DNA of 64,000 nt from the NCBI GenBank assembly GCA_002104905.1, contig MCFE01000116.1, positions 62,001-126,000 on the forward strand. Direction: 5' to 3'. Source of the stretch: Basidiobolus meristosporus CBS 931.73. Taxonomy: Eukaryota; Basidiobolomycota; Basidiobolomycetes; Basidiobolales; Basidiobolaceae. The translations under genes and the position numbers were made by a program. The notes under the pieces are model-generated. The model was not told where the DNA came from. It saw only the letters and a program-made list of their open reading frames with translations, and ran no database searches. Numbering within the stretch: the stretch's first letter is position 1; each line of letters opens with the position of its first letter. Positions 11,553 through 21,265 of the stretch are shown piece after piece.

Positions 11553-12437
11553 ATGACTTACTCATCTGAATGGTCTTTTCTCATCAATCCCATCACTACC
11601 ACTGGATTTCCTTTTGACACACTGGAGGAGATCTATACTGAGTACTGTGGACCATCAACCCCAATCTGCTCAAGGAGATCCCTTGTTAAGCTTCTCTGCT
11701 ATTACAAGAACTATTGCCCTACAAGGTTTCATCCCACAATCCATGGCAACAAAAGTCCTAGAAGCTTTCATTCCCAGCTGACAGCAATGGAGAACCACCT
11801 TGCAGAGGGTATGAATAACTTAGAGCAAGCTTGGAATACTAGGTTCAGAAGCTCCAATAGACTTCCATATCCCAGAGTGTTCAGCAACAGGTTCCATATC
11901 AGGAGTATTTTAGATACCTTCCCAGTGAGGATTAATAGACCTTCTAGAGGGCAGAGGCACTTTTATTCTGGCAAGTACAAGGCACACTGTGTGAAGTTTC
12001 AAGCACTGTCTGACATTGAGGGTAACATCATCTGGTTTAGTGGGCCATTTGCTGGAAGTAGGCATGACAAAGTACTCTGGGTAGAGAATCATCCTGAATT
12101 CAGTAGAGGGGAGAAATGTATGGCAGACTTAGCCTATATAGGAGAGGATTGTCAGAGATTAGGATGTATTACAGCTTATAGGAAGCCAAGGAATGGTGTG
12201 CTTAGCAGGAGGCAGAAGCTCTACAATGAGATATTTAATCATTTCAGAGTAAGGGTAGAGCACACATTTGGATATCTGAAGAGATTCAGCATATTGGCAG
12301 GTAAATACAGAGGAAAGTCATATATAGGAGAAAACAGCAGAATAGGTAAAATAGTTAAGATACTTATTAATGCACAGTATGTTCATACAAGAAGACATCC
12401 ACTGAGAGATATGTGTCTGGAGCATTATGAAGAGTAA
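11553..12437 (+). CDS. Harbinger/IS5-like DDE transposase
   Basis: The 294-residue ORF has the features of the DDE superfamily endonuclease of PIF/Harbinger elements: LDTFPVRINRP with Asp121, YSGKYKAHCVKFQALSD at 138-154, the GPFAGSRHDKVLW block at 164-176, ADLAYIG with Asp192, and VEHTFGYLKRFSIL with Glu236. These would be the metal-binding triad for cut-and-paste transposition. The length is slightly short for the family (often 350-450), so an N-terminal helix-turn-helix part may be missing. No introns are evident and the frame is open, so it may be a young or recently active copy. Confidence 0.8.
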   Translation: MTYSSEWSFLINPITTTGFPFDTLEEIYTEYCGPSTPICSRRSLVKLLCYYKNYCPTRFHPTIHGNKSPRSFHSQLTAMENHLAEGMNNLEQAWNTRFRSSNRLPYPRVFSNRFHIRSILDTFPVRINRPSRGQRHFYSGKYKAHCVKFQALSDIEGNIIWFSGPFAGSRHDKVLWVENHPEFSRGEKCMADLAYIGEDCQRLGCITAYRKPRNGVLSRRQKLYNEIFNHFRVRVEHTFGYLKRFSILAGKYRGKSYIGENSRIGKIVKILINAQYVHTRRHPLRDMCLEHYEE

Positions 12438-12530
12438 ATAAAGCAAGGAAAGCACTATTCTGAGCAACATAAGTAAGATTGAGTAAAATTACCAGTAACT
12501 GTATCATACCACTGGCATCATGGTAGAAAT

Positions 12531-12604
12531 TATAGTGCCAGATAGTGCCGTAGAGTGCCAGATCAATCTGGCACTATAAACAGGCTGGCACTATGTGGCA
12601 CTAT
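12531..12604. repeat. Nested inverted repeat built from AGTGCC/GGCACT
   Basis: ATAGTGCCAGATAGTGCC at the left is matched by GGCACTATGTGGCACTAT at the right with one mismatch. Inside them AGTGCCAGAT and ATCTGGCACT form a perfect 10-bp palindrome around CA. It lies just 3' of the transposase, so it may be a terminal inverted repeat end or two fused ends of a short non-autonomous element. Confidence 0.7.
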
Positions 12605-14354
12605 CCAACAGAACAAGTCTATTGAGTTGTAACAAGGTATTTATACTTATTGCAAAACTATATACATATAACTATCTGTTACAATATCCACATATGACTC
12701 CCAATGATCATTACATACAGGGATTTGACTGGGCTCATGCATGGTACTGTTGTTAGGGGAGATAGGTTCAAAATCCATCAGTGGACCTTCTTTGTCAGAG
12801 CTATCACTCTGTGTGCCATATTCAGAAGGCTGAGGTGAGCCTAAAGGTGTCAAAAGCTCACCTGACTCAGTTGGTGCAAGGTGACAAAGACAGCCAGGTG
12901 CTAATACAGAAGTATCAACTGGCTGGTAAGAAAATGTTGGTAATAACAGGACAAGCAAATAATAGATGCTGAGCAATCATCATCCCAGGTAGAGAAAGCT
13001 GTATCTTTGCTGCAAAGAAGGATCTCCAGTAGCACAATGTCACAGCCAAGAATTGAGCCATTTCCCAACATATCAGCAGAGGAACAGCAAACAGTCTTTG
13101 ACAACAGTGCCAAAGATAAAGCCCACAGAAAAACCTATCACAGTGTGGGAGGGAGAAAATGTGGTGTTTATACCAAAGCCTAAAAATCAAAGACATTGAA
13201 GATCTGTGAAGCCATTGAGTGCAACAATGAACAGTGGGCTAATATTCAAGAAGCCATCAGAAGTCTTGCACACCATTACCTCAAGGCTGGCATACCATGG
13301 GACCATCAGGAACTCAAGGCCAAGCAGAATGTACTTGACTTGTTCCATGAGCATTATCCTGGGTTCAGCTGGGCAAATGGATTTTGGGCCAGTATTTGTA
13401 TGCTAGGAAAGTATCTTAAGAATGACAGATACTATCAAAGTCAGAAGAACACGGGTGCCATGGCTAAAAGCCAGCAGCTTCCTCAAGAGCTGTTACAAGC
13501 AGGGCCAAAAGCTCCAGACAAGTGTTAAAGAGACATCAAGTAGCTTGAAGAGTGCCAATTAGGGACAAGCAGGCAGACACAAATGCACCAGCACAACATT
13601 TATCAAGAAAAAAGTGTAGAACAACTCAAGCAGCACTCATTCAAAGTGGCAGTGAAGGACCTAGCAGTGATAAAAACCAGCCACTCTTACAGGAGTCTGT
13701 CACAACTACAGTTGAGAGCTCAAAACAAGCTGAAAAGAGACATCATGTTACCAGAAGAGTGCCAGCAAGGGACAAGCAGGACAAAACAGATGGGTCAGAG
13801 CAGAATTTATCCAGGAGAAAACATAGTTCTTTACAAGCAGCACTCAGACAAAGTAGCAGTTAAATACCTGGCAGGAATAAAGGAAAAGGTAAAGGGAGAA
13901 ATGTCTACCCAAGCCTCAGAAAGGGAGTCATGCAAAAAAACTGCAGTTCTTGCCAATCAACACTGCAAGCCTGGAACAGACAAAATCCCTTCATAGCAAA
14001 GAAGATTTACCAACAAGACAACAGCTGTTTTTATAAGAGTTGGAAGCACAGCCAGTTGAGCTACACTGCAGCAAGGTAGATGAGTTTGCAGAAAAAGGCA
14101 ACTTGTCTACCACAGCCTCCACATCCTTCATTGTTGACAGAGTGGAGATCCCACTGACAGACAAGGCTACAATGTCAAGAACTCAAAAGACTATCACAAT
14201 GCCTTCAGTGAAATTTTGCAACATCAATAGGCACACCAAGAGTTTGCAGCACTTCTTCAAGAGCAGTGCTCATGAAAATGCACTGGTATATTACAAGGAT
14301 TTAATGCAAAGACTGGCAGATGAGGTGAAAGCCGTGGGGTTCCTGCCAAAGTAG
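12605..14354 (+). pseudogene. Decayed repeat-derived coding region, family not recognised
   Basis: Several open stretches lie in different frames: 13105-13195 reads KPITVWEGENVVFIPKPK, then a frame change leads into 13196-13528 (VLDLFHEHYPGFSWANGFWA). Others follow at 13552-13863, 13583-13996 and 14040-14354 (ending VKAVGFLPK). The 13196-13528 piece opens with a TTG, not an ATG. Reading shifts and internal duplication suggest a dead mobile-element gene. From 12605 to 13100 I see only weak open readings on both strands. Confidence 0.5.
13525..13880 (+). repeat. Imperfect internal direct duplication of about 200 bp
   Basis: The blocks GAAGAGTGCCA, GGGACAAGCAGG, AAGCAGCACTCA and AAAGTGGCAGT(G/T)AA at 13545-13655 recur in the same order at 13755-13865 (AGAAGAGTGCCAGCAAGGGA and following). 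The duplication sits inside the decayed coding region. Confidence 0.7.
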
Positions 14355-15750
14355 CGGGACCAGAGCATTACAGCAGAAATACTTATTGAGTAGTGGATTT
14401 TAATGGAGTTACTTGTTGAGTGTGGGGTTGGGCTTAATGTTAGTGTAGAGTGTAGGGACTTGTATAGGTCAATACAATTGGCAATTCAGGTACAATTGAA
14501 GTTTCAACAGAAATAAATCAATATGTATGCATGAAAAGTAAGAGAAATGGTTAAGTCAGGAAGTAAGGAGTGTAAGAAAGAGGCAATAGCCAATCAATGC
14601 ACACAAATGTAGGAGGCAATAGAGTATCCAGGATCAGAAAGTGAGCAAATTGGCAGGGAACCAACCAAAAGCCACTTGTACATTGTTGTGATCAAAAATC
14701 TTGACTAAGTTTTTTGTGAAATCTGGTGTGCAATTATTTTTCAATGGTCTCTAGACAGTGTCCTGATGGGATCAGTACCTTTAAGTCATGGGACTTTAAT
14801 TTTGTGACGGCCTTTTGATGGGATCATAACAATAATCTTTCATAGGGGCCACTGTACTGCCATAATAATGCCAGCAGAGGTTAGCCATGGAGCTGTCAGA
14901 ATGCTGCCAAGTTTCTAGCCATAAAATGCAATTGGATGTATTGGCTGGCTAGGTCTGCTCAAATAAAAGAAGAGTGCATCAGGACCATCAGAATTCCATG
15001 CAATACCTGCTCAGAGACTGCTGAAACACCATCATCTTTTTTGCTTTATTTCACAGTTAAATCAGAAAAATACCAATACAATCCTGTCTTAAGCTTGTAT
15101 GGAGAGTCAATAATTCAAGCTGCTGGGATTATAATGAAAATACTATGGGATCCTGGCAGCTGATCTGGATTGGATTCAGCTGCCGGACCAAATTAGTTTT
15201 CATAGGGACCAAAAACAGACAATAGCACTCAGTGCACCAGAATAAATCTGCAGAATGAGTGCCCAAGATTAGCAAGTGAGAGAAAAGACCAGGAACCAAT
15301 CAATAGTAACCTAGGAGCTGACCAAGTTAGAAACTTTACCATGTGTTCTTTGACTTTCAGTGAACAAACATACCCTAACACTCTTTATACAGTGTTTTGA
15401 TGCCATTTATATCAGTAAGTCACAGAATCTTGATATTTTACCAATACTTTGACAGGATTATCAGAGTTTTTTTATTAGACATTATGCACATTGAGGTCAG
15501 GTCCTTTATTTTCTCTTCCTACACTTTGTAGCATCCTCTCTAACATCCTTAGATGTGCATGCTTCTCTCATTGCAAAACCTTAAATGCCTCTTTCCTTTA
15601 TTATCATCTGATTCTGTGCCATCCAGATTTGGTGGTTGAATTGATGCAATTGTTTGGTACAGGGAAGAGCTCAGTTATATCAGTACTGGGGACTGCTATG
15701 AGTACAATCAGGGGGTTGATGGCCTGCTGCCAGAGTATTGATAATAATGC
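14355..15750. other. Non-coding or heavily decayed DNA
   Basis: I see no protein-coding gene here. The open readings at 14936-15163 and 15491-15814 show no recognisable motif, and the latter runs into the Copia LTR. The region is probably degraded transposon sequence. Confidence 0.6.
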
Positions 15751-16092
15751 TGTGAGAGTCTTGGAGATATTGGAAGTGATTGGGAGACAAGTAGATTATG
15801 TGGTTTTCACTTAATGATTTATTGAATGTAAAAGTAGTATTTATACTTTTACATGGTCTTGGCATTACAAACACATAGAATAGGTTAAGGAAGGTCCCAA
15901 GAACATGTGTGCAAAGTTTGGGGCTGTTTGGACAACTTTGAGAATTTTCATGTTCTGGGTACCTGGTACTTGGGTGCAAATATTCCAAGTAAATCCCAAC
16001 AAGGAACTTGGTCAGTATTCTCTAGGATTTGAAGGTGATGATCTAAGTGACTAAGTTAGATGAATATTTAGGTGGAAATACAAATTTCTACA
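15751..16092 (-). repeat. 3' LTR of the Copia element
   Basis: On the plus strand it begins TGTGAGAGTC and ends AAATTTCTACA, so on the element's own strand it starts TGTAGAAATT after the polypurine tract. A plus-strand TATTTATAC block sits near 15838. Confidence 0.9.
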
Positions 16093-16192
16093 ACACTCCC
16101 ACTCAGCTAAATGTTCATACTGACTAGTCCTAATTTTGACCTAAGATATTCAAACTTGTCTCTAGCTAATGGTTTGGTAAATATGTCCTCAA

Positions 16193-17616
16193 TCATTTCA
16201 TCTGTAGGACAGTAACTAAGCTAACTAAGTTGTTCTCTATAGCTTCATGTATGAAATGATGTCTAATATCTATGTGCTTGGTTCTAGCATGAAAAGTTTG
16301 ATTTCTACCTAGTTGTATACATCCTTGATTATCTTGAAATAAAGTAATGGGCGTTTTTTGACATAGGCCTAAATCTGTAAAAAGCTTTCTTAACCACATT
16401 ATTTCTTTTGTAACTTCACAGGCTGCCATATACTCTGCCTCTGTAGTGAAAGTGCTATGGTTGGTTGCTTTCTTGAATTCCATGAAATTGCTCCTTTACA
16501 GTAAAGAAAGGTGTATCCTGTGGTGGATCATCTGTCTTCTAAATATTGTCCCCAATCAGCATCAGAGTATCCCACAAGATCCTGTTCTGAATCCTTATAA
16601 GTGTATCTTAAGCAGATATCAGCAGTTCCTTTTAGGTATCTAAAAATCCGCTTAACTGCTGCAATATGATCAGATCCATAGTTCTGATTATGTTGGCTGA
16701 CAACTACCAATGAATATGAGATATCTGGACGTGTTTCAAGCATGATATACATCAGACTGCCAGCCATAGATTGATAAGGAAAGTCAGGGCTTTCAGATGG
16801 CACCAAGCTCTCTTGATTTGGTTGAGTTTTGACCAAGTTAAGGTTTGTCTCCATTGGGGTAGCTGCCAGTTTACAGTCTTCCATTTGGTACTTCTTTAGT
16901 ACATCTTGAATATACTTGGATTGGCTTAGGGTGATAGTCTGGGTACTTCTGTCTATGGAGAACTTAATCCCTGAGTAGTAACTGAGTTCTCCTAGATTGG
17001 ACATCTTGAACTCTTTAGATAGGCTGAATTTAGTCTCTTCCAATGTTGCTAGGTTATTGGTGGCTATAATAAGATCATCCGCATATAGAGCTAATAGAGC
17101 TGGATTTGCTCTATCTGGCTTATAATATATACTATAGTCAGCATTACTTCTTTTGAAACTCAAAGATTCCAGATAAGAATCTATCTTGCAATTCCAGGCT
17201 CTTGGTAATTGTTTGAGACCATATGGTGACTTTTTAAGCTTGCAGACCAAATGGGGGTTATCTTGGTCAACAAACCCATCAGGCTGGTCCATATACAAGT
17301 CCTCATCAAGTTTTCCATTCAAAAATGCAGTTTTTACATCCATTTGATGAATAAAAAACTTATATTTGGCTGCAATAGCCAAAATTAACCTGATGGAATT
17401 AAACTTAGCTACCGGTGCAAAGGTCTCAGTATAGTCAAGTCCTTTTGTTTGAGAGTATCCTTTGGCTACAAGTCTTGCTTTGTATCTTTCAATTGTACCA
17501 TCAGCCTTGTATTTTGTCTTGACAACCCATCTGCATCCAATTGATTTTTGGTTGATTGGTAATTTGACTAAGTCCCAAGTTTGATTTTCCATCAGGGCCT
17601 GATATTCCTCAGTCAT
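16193..17616 (-). pseudogene. Copia reverse transcriptase and RNase H, disrupted
   Basis: The main piece (16528-17616) opens with MTEEYQALMENQTWDLV and has CRWVVKTKYKADGTIERYKARLVAKG, HQMDVKTAFLNG and the catalytic ALYADDLIIA, then SLMYIMLETRPDISYS. It ends in the RNase H entry YSDADWG. RNase H continues in another frame at 16193-16483 (TTEAEYMAACEVTKEIMWLRKL and ARTKHIDIRHHFIHEAIE). The YADD core is intact, so inactivation is due to frame breaks. Between 17617 and 18093 the reading is broken by several stops. Confidence 0.9.
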
Positions 17617-18093
17617 TGCAGATCTCCAAAACTTTGTCTGAGGGCTATTTAGGGCCTCTTTTACAGTCTGGGGTTTATAAATATGGACTGAATCGGCATA
17701 GGCTAAGTTTGTACCCTAATTGATATAGTAATTTGGGCTATTTCTTGTCCAATTGGATCACCAGGCATTTGATACTGGAACGATCACTTCTGGGATATTC
17801 CTGGGCACTGATTATGGCTGAACCACGGTTGTAGAGTCCTCTGGAGTGAAAAAATTTTCATTGTTTTGCTCTGATTCAATCCCAACAATTGGTGGATTTG
17901 AGATCAAATTTTTGTCATCATCTGATGTCATTTTTTGTCTAAATTAGGAATTTTCATCAAACAATGCATCCCTGGACTTGATCAGCTTCTTTGCTTTGGT
18001 ATTGTAGAGTCTGTATGCCTTACTCTCATTGCAGTAGCCCAAAAATATGCATTTTACACTTTTTGGCTCAAATTTTGACTGATTTCCAGCCAG

Positions 18094-18876
18094 TTATTTG
18101 GCATCTGCTGTACACCCAAATATTCTTAGATATTCTGCACTTGGTCTGTATCCATACCATGCTTCAAATGGAGTAGAATCACAAAGTATTCTGTTATAAC
18201 TCCTATTTTGAAGGTATACAGCAGTGGCAACTGATTCCGCCCAAAAATCGTAGGATAATTTTTGATCACAGATCATAGATCTTGCCATATCAATTATTGA
18301 TCTGTTAGCTTGTTCCACTACTCCATTTTGCTGTGGGGAGTATGGTAGAGTAGTCTCTTGCTTTATCCCATGAATTTTGCAGAAGTGGATGAATAGTTTT
18401 GAGATATGTTCTCCACCATTGTCAGAGCATATTTTCTTGATTTTTTCACCAGTTTCTCTCTCCACCATGGCTTTAAACTCCCTGAACTTAGACAGAGCTT
18501 CTTCCTTTCTCTCCATGAAGTAGACCCATGTGTATCTTGTATCACCATCAATAATAGTGATTAAATACTTTATCCTGCCTAAGGATAAATTTTGCATAGG
18601 TCCACACAGATCTGAGTGAATTAGCTCTAATTTTTTCTTAGTTTTGATTAACCCAGAGCTCTTGAACGGTTGTCTGGCTTGTTTCCCATATATGCAGGCT
18701 TCACAGTGCTCCAAATTAGCTGGGGGATCAGTTTTCACTCCAGATATTAGCTGATCTTTGATCATTTTACGCAAATAATCAAAATTGATGTGTCCAAATC
18801 TCCTGTGCCAAAGCATTGGTGTTTCTTCAATTAAGTTACTTATATTGGCTTCCAAGTATGATGGAATATAAGTCAA
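18094..18876 (-). pseudogene. Copia integrase region
   Basis: The HHCC zinc site is His24, His29, Cys58 and Cys61. The DDE core is Asp89 (HSDLCGPM), Asp152 (CSDNGGEH) and Glu188 (NGVVEQANR). The piece is in the same frame as the gag-protease part and is separated from it by a single TAA at 18880-18882, so it was one polyprotein. It ends near the SAEYLRIFGC motif. Confidence 0.9.
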
Positions 18877-18879
18877 CTT

Positions 18880-20076
18880 TTATAGATTTGGATCTCTGAT
18901 GCCTGAAGCAATATGGGCACCATTTTGGTCAGTGATCCTGCATCCAGAATTGTCAAAACTGAAACTGAGTCCTTCCGCTGTGACCTTGCTTACAGATAGT
19001 AGGTTCTTGGCTATTTCTGGTATATAGAGTACTTCTTTAAAGGTCAGTGTATGGCTTCCTTCACTGCTTCTAAGGTTTACTTGGATAGTTCCTTCTCCCA
19101 CTGCATCAAGTGTTCTATTGTCACCCATGAAAACCTTCTTAATTGGAATTTCTTGATATTGGGTAAAAAGTTCTTTTTGGTGTGTAAAGTGTTGAGAAGC
19201 TCCAGAGTCAATATACCACATCTGAGAATCCTTGTTTGTGGTCATATTTAGTGCAGATATGAATAGTCTGTCTTCAGTTGTTGCAGCATTTCTATATTCA
19301 GGCTTCTTTTGCTGATTATCTTTCTTTTTGAGACATTGGTCTGATGTGTGTCCTTTCCTTTTACAGTAGTTACAAAACAGGTTGCTGTTGCCTTTGTAGG
19401 GTCTTGGGTACCTCCTTTGTTGGTTATCAATGCTTATTAAAGCATTTTCTTCTTCCTTCTTATTGGCGCTTGATTTTCTTAATTCTTCATCCAGGAGCCT
19501 TCCATATACGTAATTTAAGGTCAAATCTTCAGTTCTGGACTCTAGGGCTGATACAAGGCCCTGAAACTTGTCTGTCAGGCTATTCAGAATGGTAACTATC
19601 ACATCTTCATCAGTAGTTGGTACGCCCACAGATTCCATCTCATGTACCAGCAGGGTAATTCTGTTAATAAGATTTTTCATTTCTTCTCCTGGCAGCATCT
19701 TTGTAGTAAAGAATTTTCATCTCAGATACATTTTTTTAGCAGCTGAACATGACTGGTAGGTGTCTTCTAATGCCTTCCAGGCATTCTTTGCCGTTTTTGC
19801 TCTTGAGCATTTAATTAGCAATTTGTCTTTAACATTATGGCAAATGCAGTTAAAGGCACTTTGTTCTTTCTTCTGGTACTTTAAGGCTTCCTCTCCCATG
19901 TTTTTAGGGAGGCATTCTTCTCCCATGACAATATCCCAAAGGCCTCTTTCTTGTAGCAGCATCTTCATCTTCACCTTCCATACTTGGTAGTTAGAGCCAT
20001 CCAACTTTTTAGCAGAGGGAAAAATTCCAGTAATAGCAGTAGTAGACATTGCAGAGAGTGACAGCTTGGGGCTCAT
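18880..20076 (-). pseudogene. Copia gag and protease region
   Basis: The first piece (19717-20076) has the UBN2-type gag start (KLDGSNYQVWKVKMKMLLQ). A stop at 19717-19719 separates it from 18880-19698, which continues in the same frame with a CX2CX4HX4C zinc knuckle (Cys109, Cys112, His117, Cys122) and an aspartic protease site DSGAS at 164-168. Two stops make the copy non-autonomous. Confidence 0.9.
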
Positions 20077-20080
20077 AACC
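20069..20080 (-). promoter_or_regulatory. Probable primer-binding site of the Copia element
   Basis: On the minus strand the bases just inside the 5' LTR read ACAGGTTATGAGCCCC. GGTTATGAGCCC is complementary to the anticodon-loop region GGGCTCATAACC of a methionine tRNA, not to its 3' end. Copia elements are known to prime from tRNA fragments in this way. Confidence 0.7.
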
Positions 20081-20083
20081 TGT

Positions 20084-20425
20084 TGTAAGAGTCTGGAGAT
20101 ATTGGAAGTGATTGGGAGGACAAGTAGATTATGTGGTTTTCTCTTAATGATTTATTGAATGTAAAAGTAGTATTTATACTTTTACATGGTCTTGGCATTA
20201 CAAACACATAGAATAGGTTAAGGAAGGTTCCAAGAACATGTGTGCAAAGTTTGGGGCTGTTTGGACAACTTTGAGAATTTTCATGTTCTGGGTACCTGAT
20301 ACTTTGGTGAAAATATTCCAAGTAAATCCTGACAAGGAATTTGGTCAGTATTCTCTAGGATTTGAAGGTGATGATCTAAGTGACCAAGTTAGGTGAATAT
20401 TTAGGTGGAAATACAAATTTTTACA
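20084..20425 (-). repeat. 5' LTR of the Copia element
   Basis: This is the partner of 15751-16092, with the same length and TG...CA ends (plus strand TGTAAGAGTC to TTTTTACA). Differences are scattered substitutions and small indels. Confidence 0.9.
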
Positions 20426-20439
20426 TCAAATAATGGATG

Positions 20440-20740
20440 CAACTCAGTAATCCAGTAGGTTAATTTGTTATCACATTTAAAATGTGTTGAATATAGCAGC
20501 ATTATATATAAATTTACATGATCCTGGCAGAAGCAATGCATTAATATGCTTAAAAAGGTTGCTAGAGCATGTGGCAAATTTTGGAGGCCTTTGGACACCT
20601 TTGAGTCAGCATGTCCTGATTACATGATATCCTGATCAAATCTTTGAAGTATATCCCAGCAAGGAGTGTAGGTATGTTATACTAGGATTCATGGGCTATG
20701 ATGCAAGTGGTCAAGTTAATCAAGTGCTTGAACCACCAGC
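20440..20740 (-). repeat. Diverged related LTR fragment next to the Copia element
   Basis: The block order matches the neighbouring LTR at clearly lower identity: AATATAGCAGCATTATATATAAATTTACATGATCCTGGC parallels the TTTATACTTTTACATGGTCTTGGC region, then GGCAAATTTTGGAGGCCTTTGGACACCTTTGAG and TCCCAGCAAGGAGTG. It looks like an older solo LTR into or beside which the younger element inserted. Confidence 0.65.
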
Positions 20741-21265
20741 ACACATGAACATGTATTCATATATATATATATATGTATGTGTATGATCAGGTACAATGAG
20801 TTGGTAACATGAACCAATTTTCTGTACAAATGGCTCTAGCTAATGAATGGGTGATTCAAATCCTCCATCAAATGGTATTATACCCATCATGTGCAAGGTG
20901 GAATACATTACGCTAATTCAGGGTATCTAGATCTAACTGACCACTGCAAATTTGGACGATCCAAGTCTAAATATGGGCAAGTGATTAATGACAAAATTAA
21001 GGCTATTTTTAAGCTACCAATGGTCGCTTGGTAACCCGCCCAAGAAACTTACCCCTTTCATTCACAATTCCCCATCCACCTCGATACCAGAAGTGGATAC
21101 CAGTGCCTAACCCTTCTTGGAACCGCTTACCCTTACCAAATGTGTCACCCCTTTCTCCATCCCCCAAATTCCGATCACCTTCCCCTCCCACTGGCAACTC
21201 TGCGAAAGGGTGGGTATTGTGTTGTTGACCCTCCATCGATATCTCTTCTTGCCGCGACAGAAGTA
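20741..21265. other. Spacer upstream of the Syp1-like gene
   Basis: It contains an (AT)n tract at about 20757-20775. A pyrimidine-rich leader runs from about 21050 up to the start codon at 21266. No further gene is supported; the minus-strand ORF at 21009-21374 overlaps the first exon and intron of the next gene. Confidence 0.6.

Larger units (their letters stand above)
15751..20425 (-). mobile_element. Nearly full-length Ty1/Copia retrotransposon with both LTRs
   Basis: Two 342-bp LTRs (15751-16092 and 20084-20425), about 95% identical by eye, flank gag, protease, integrase, RT and RNase H in the Copia order, all on the minus strand. Most of gag-pol stays in one frame (readings ending at 20076, 19698, 18876 and 17616), broken by a few stops. 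RNase H is shifted. A purine tract abuts the left LTR (minus-strand GAGTGGGAGTGT) and a primer site abuts the right LTR. Flanking 5-bp sequences (AATGC and TCAAA) do not match, so no target duplication is evident. Confidence 0.93.

Noticed and set aside
15491-15814. 107-residue ORF before the Copia left LTR
   Set aside because: Its C-terminal part is LTR sequence and the remainder has no motif.
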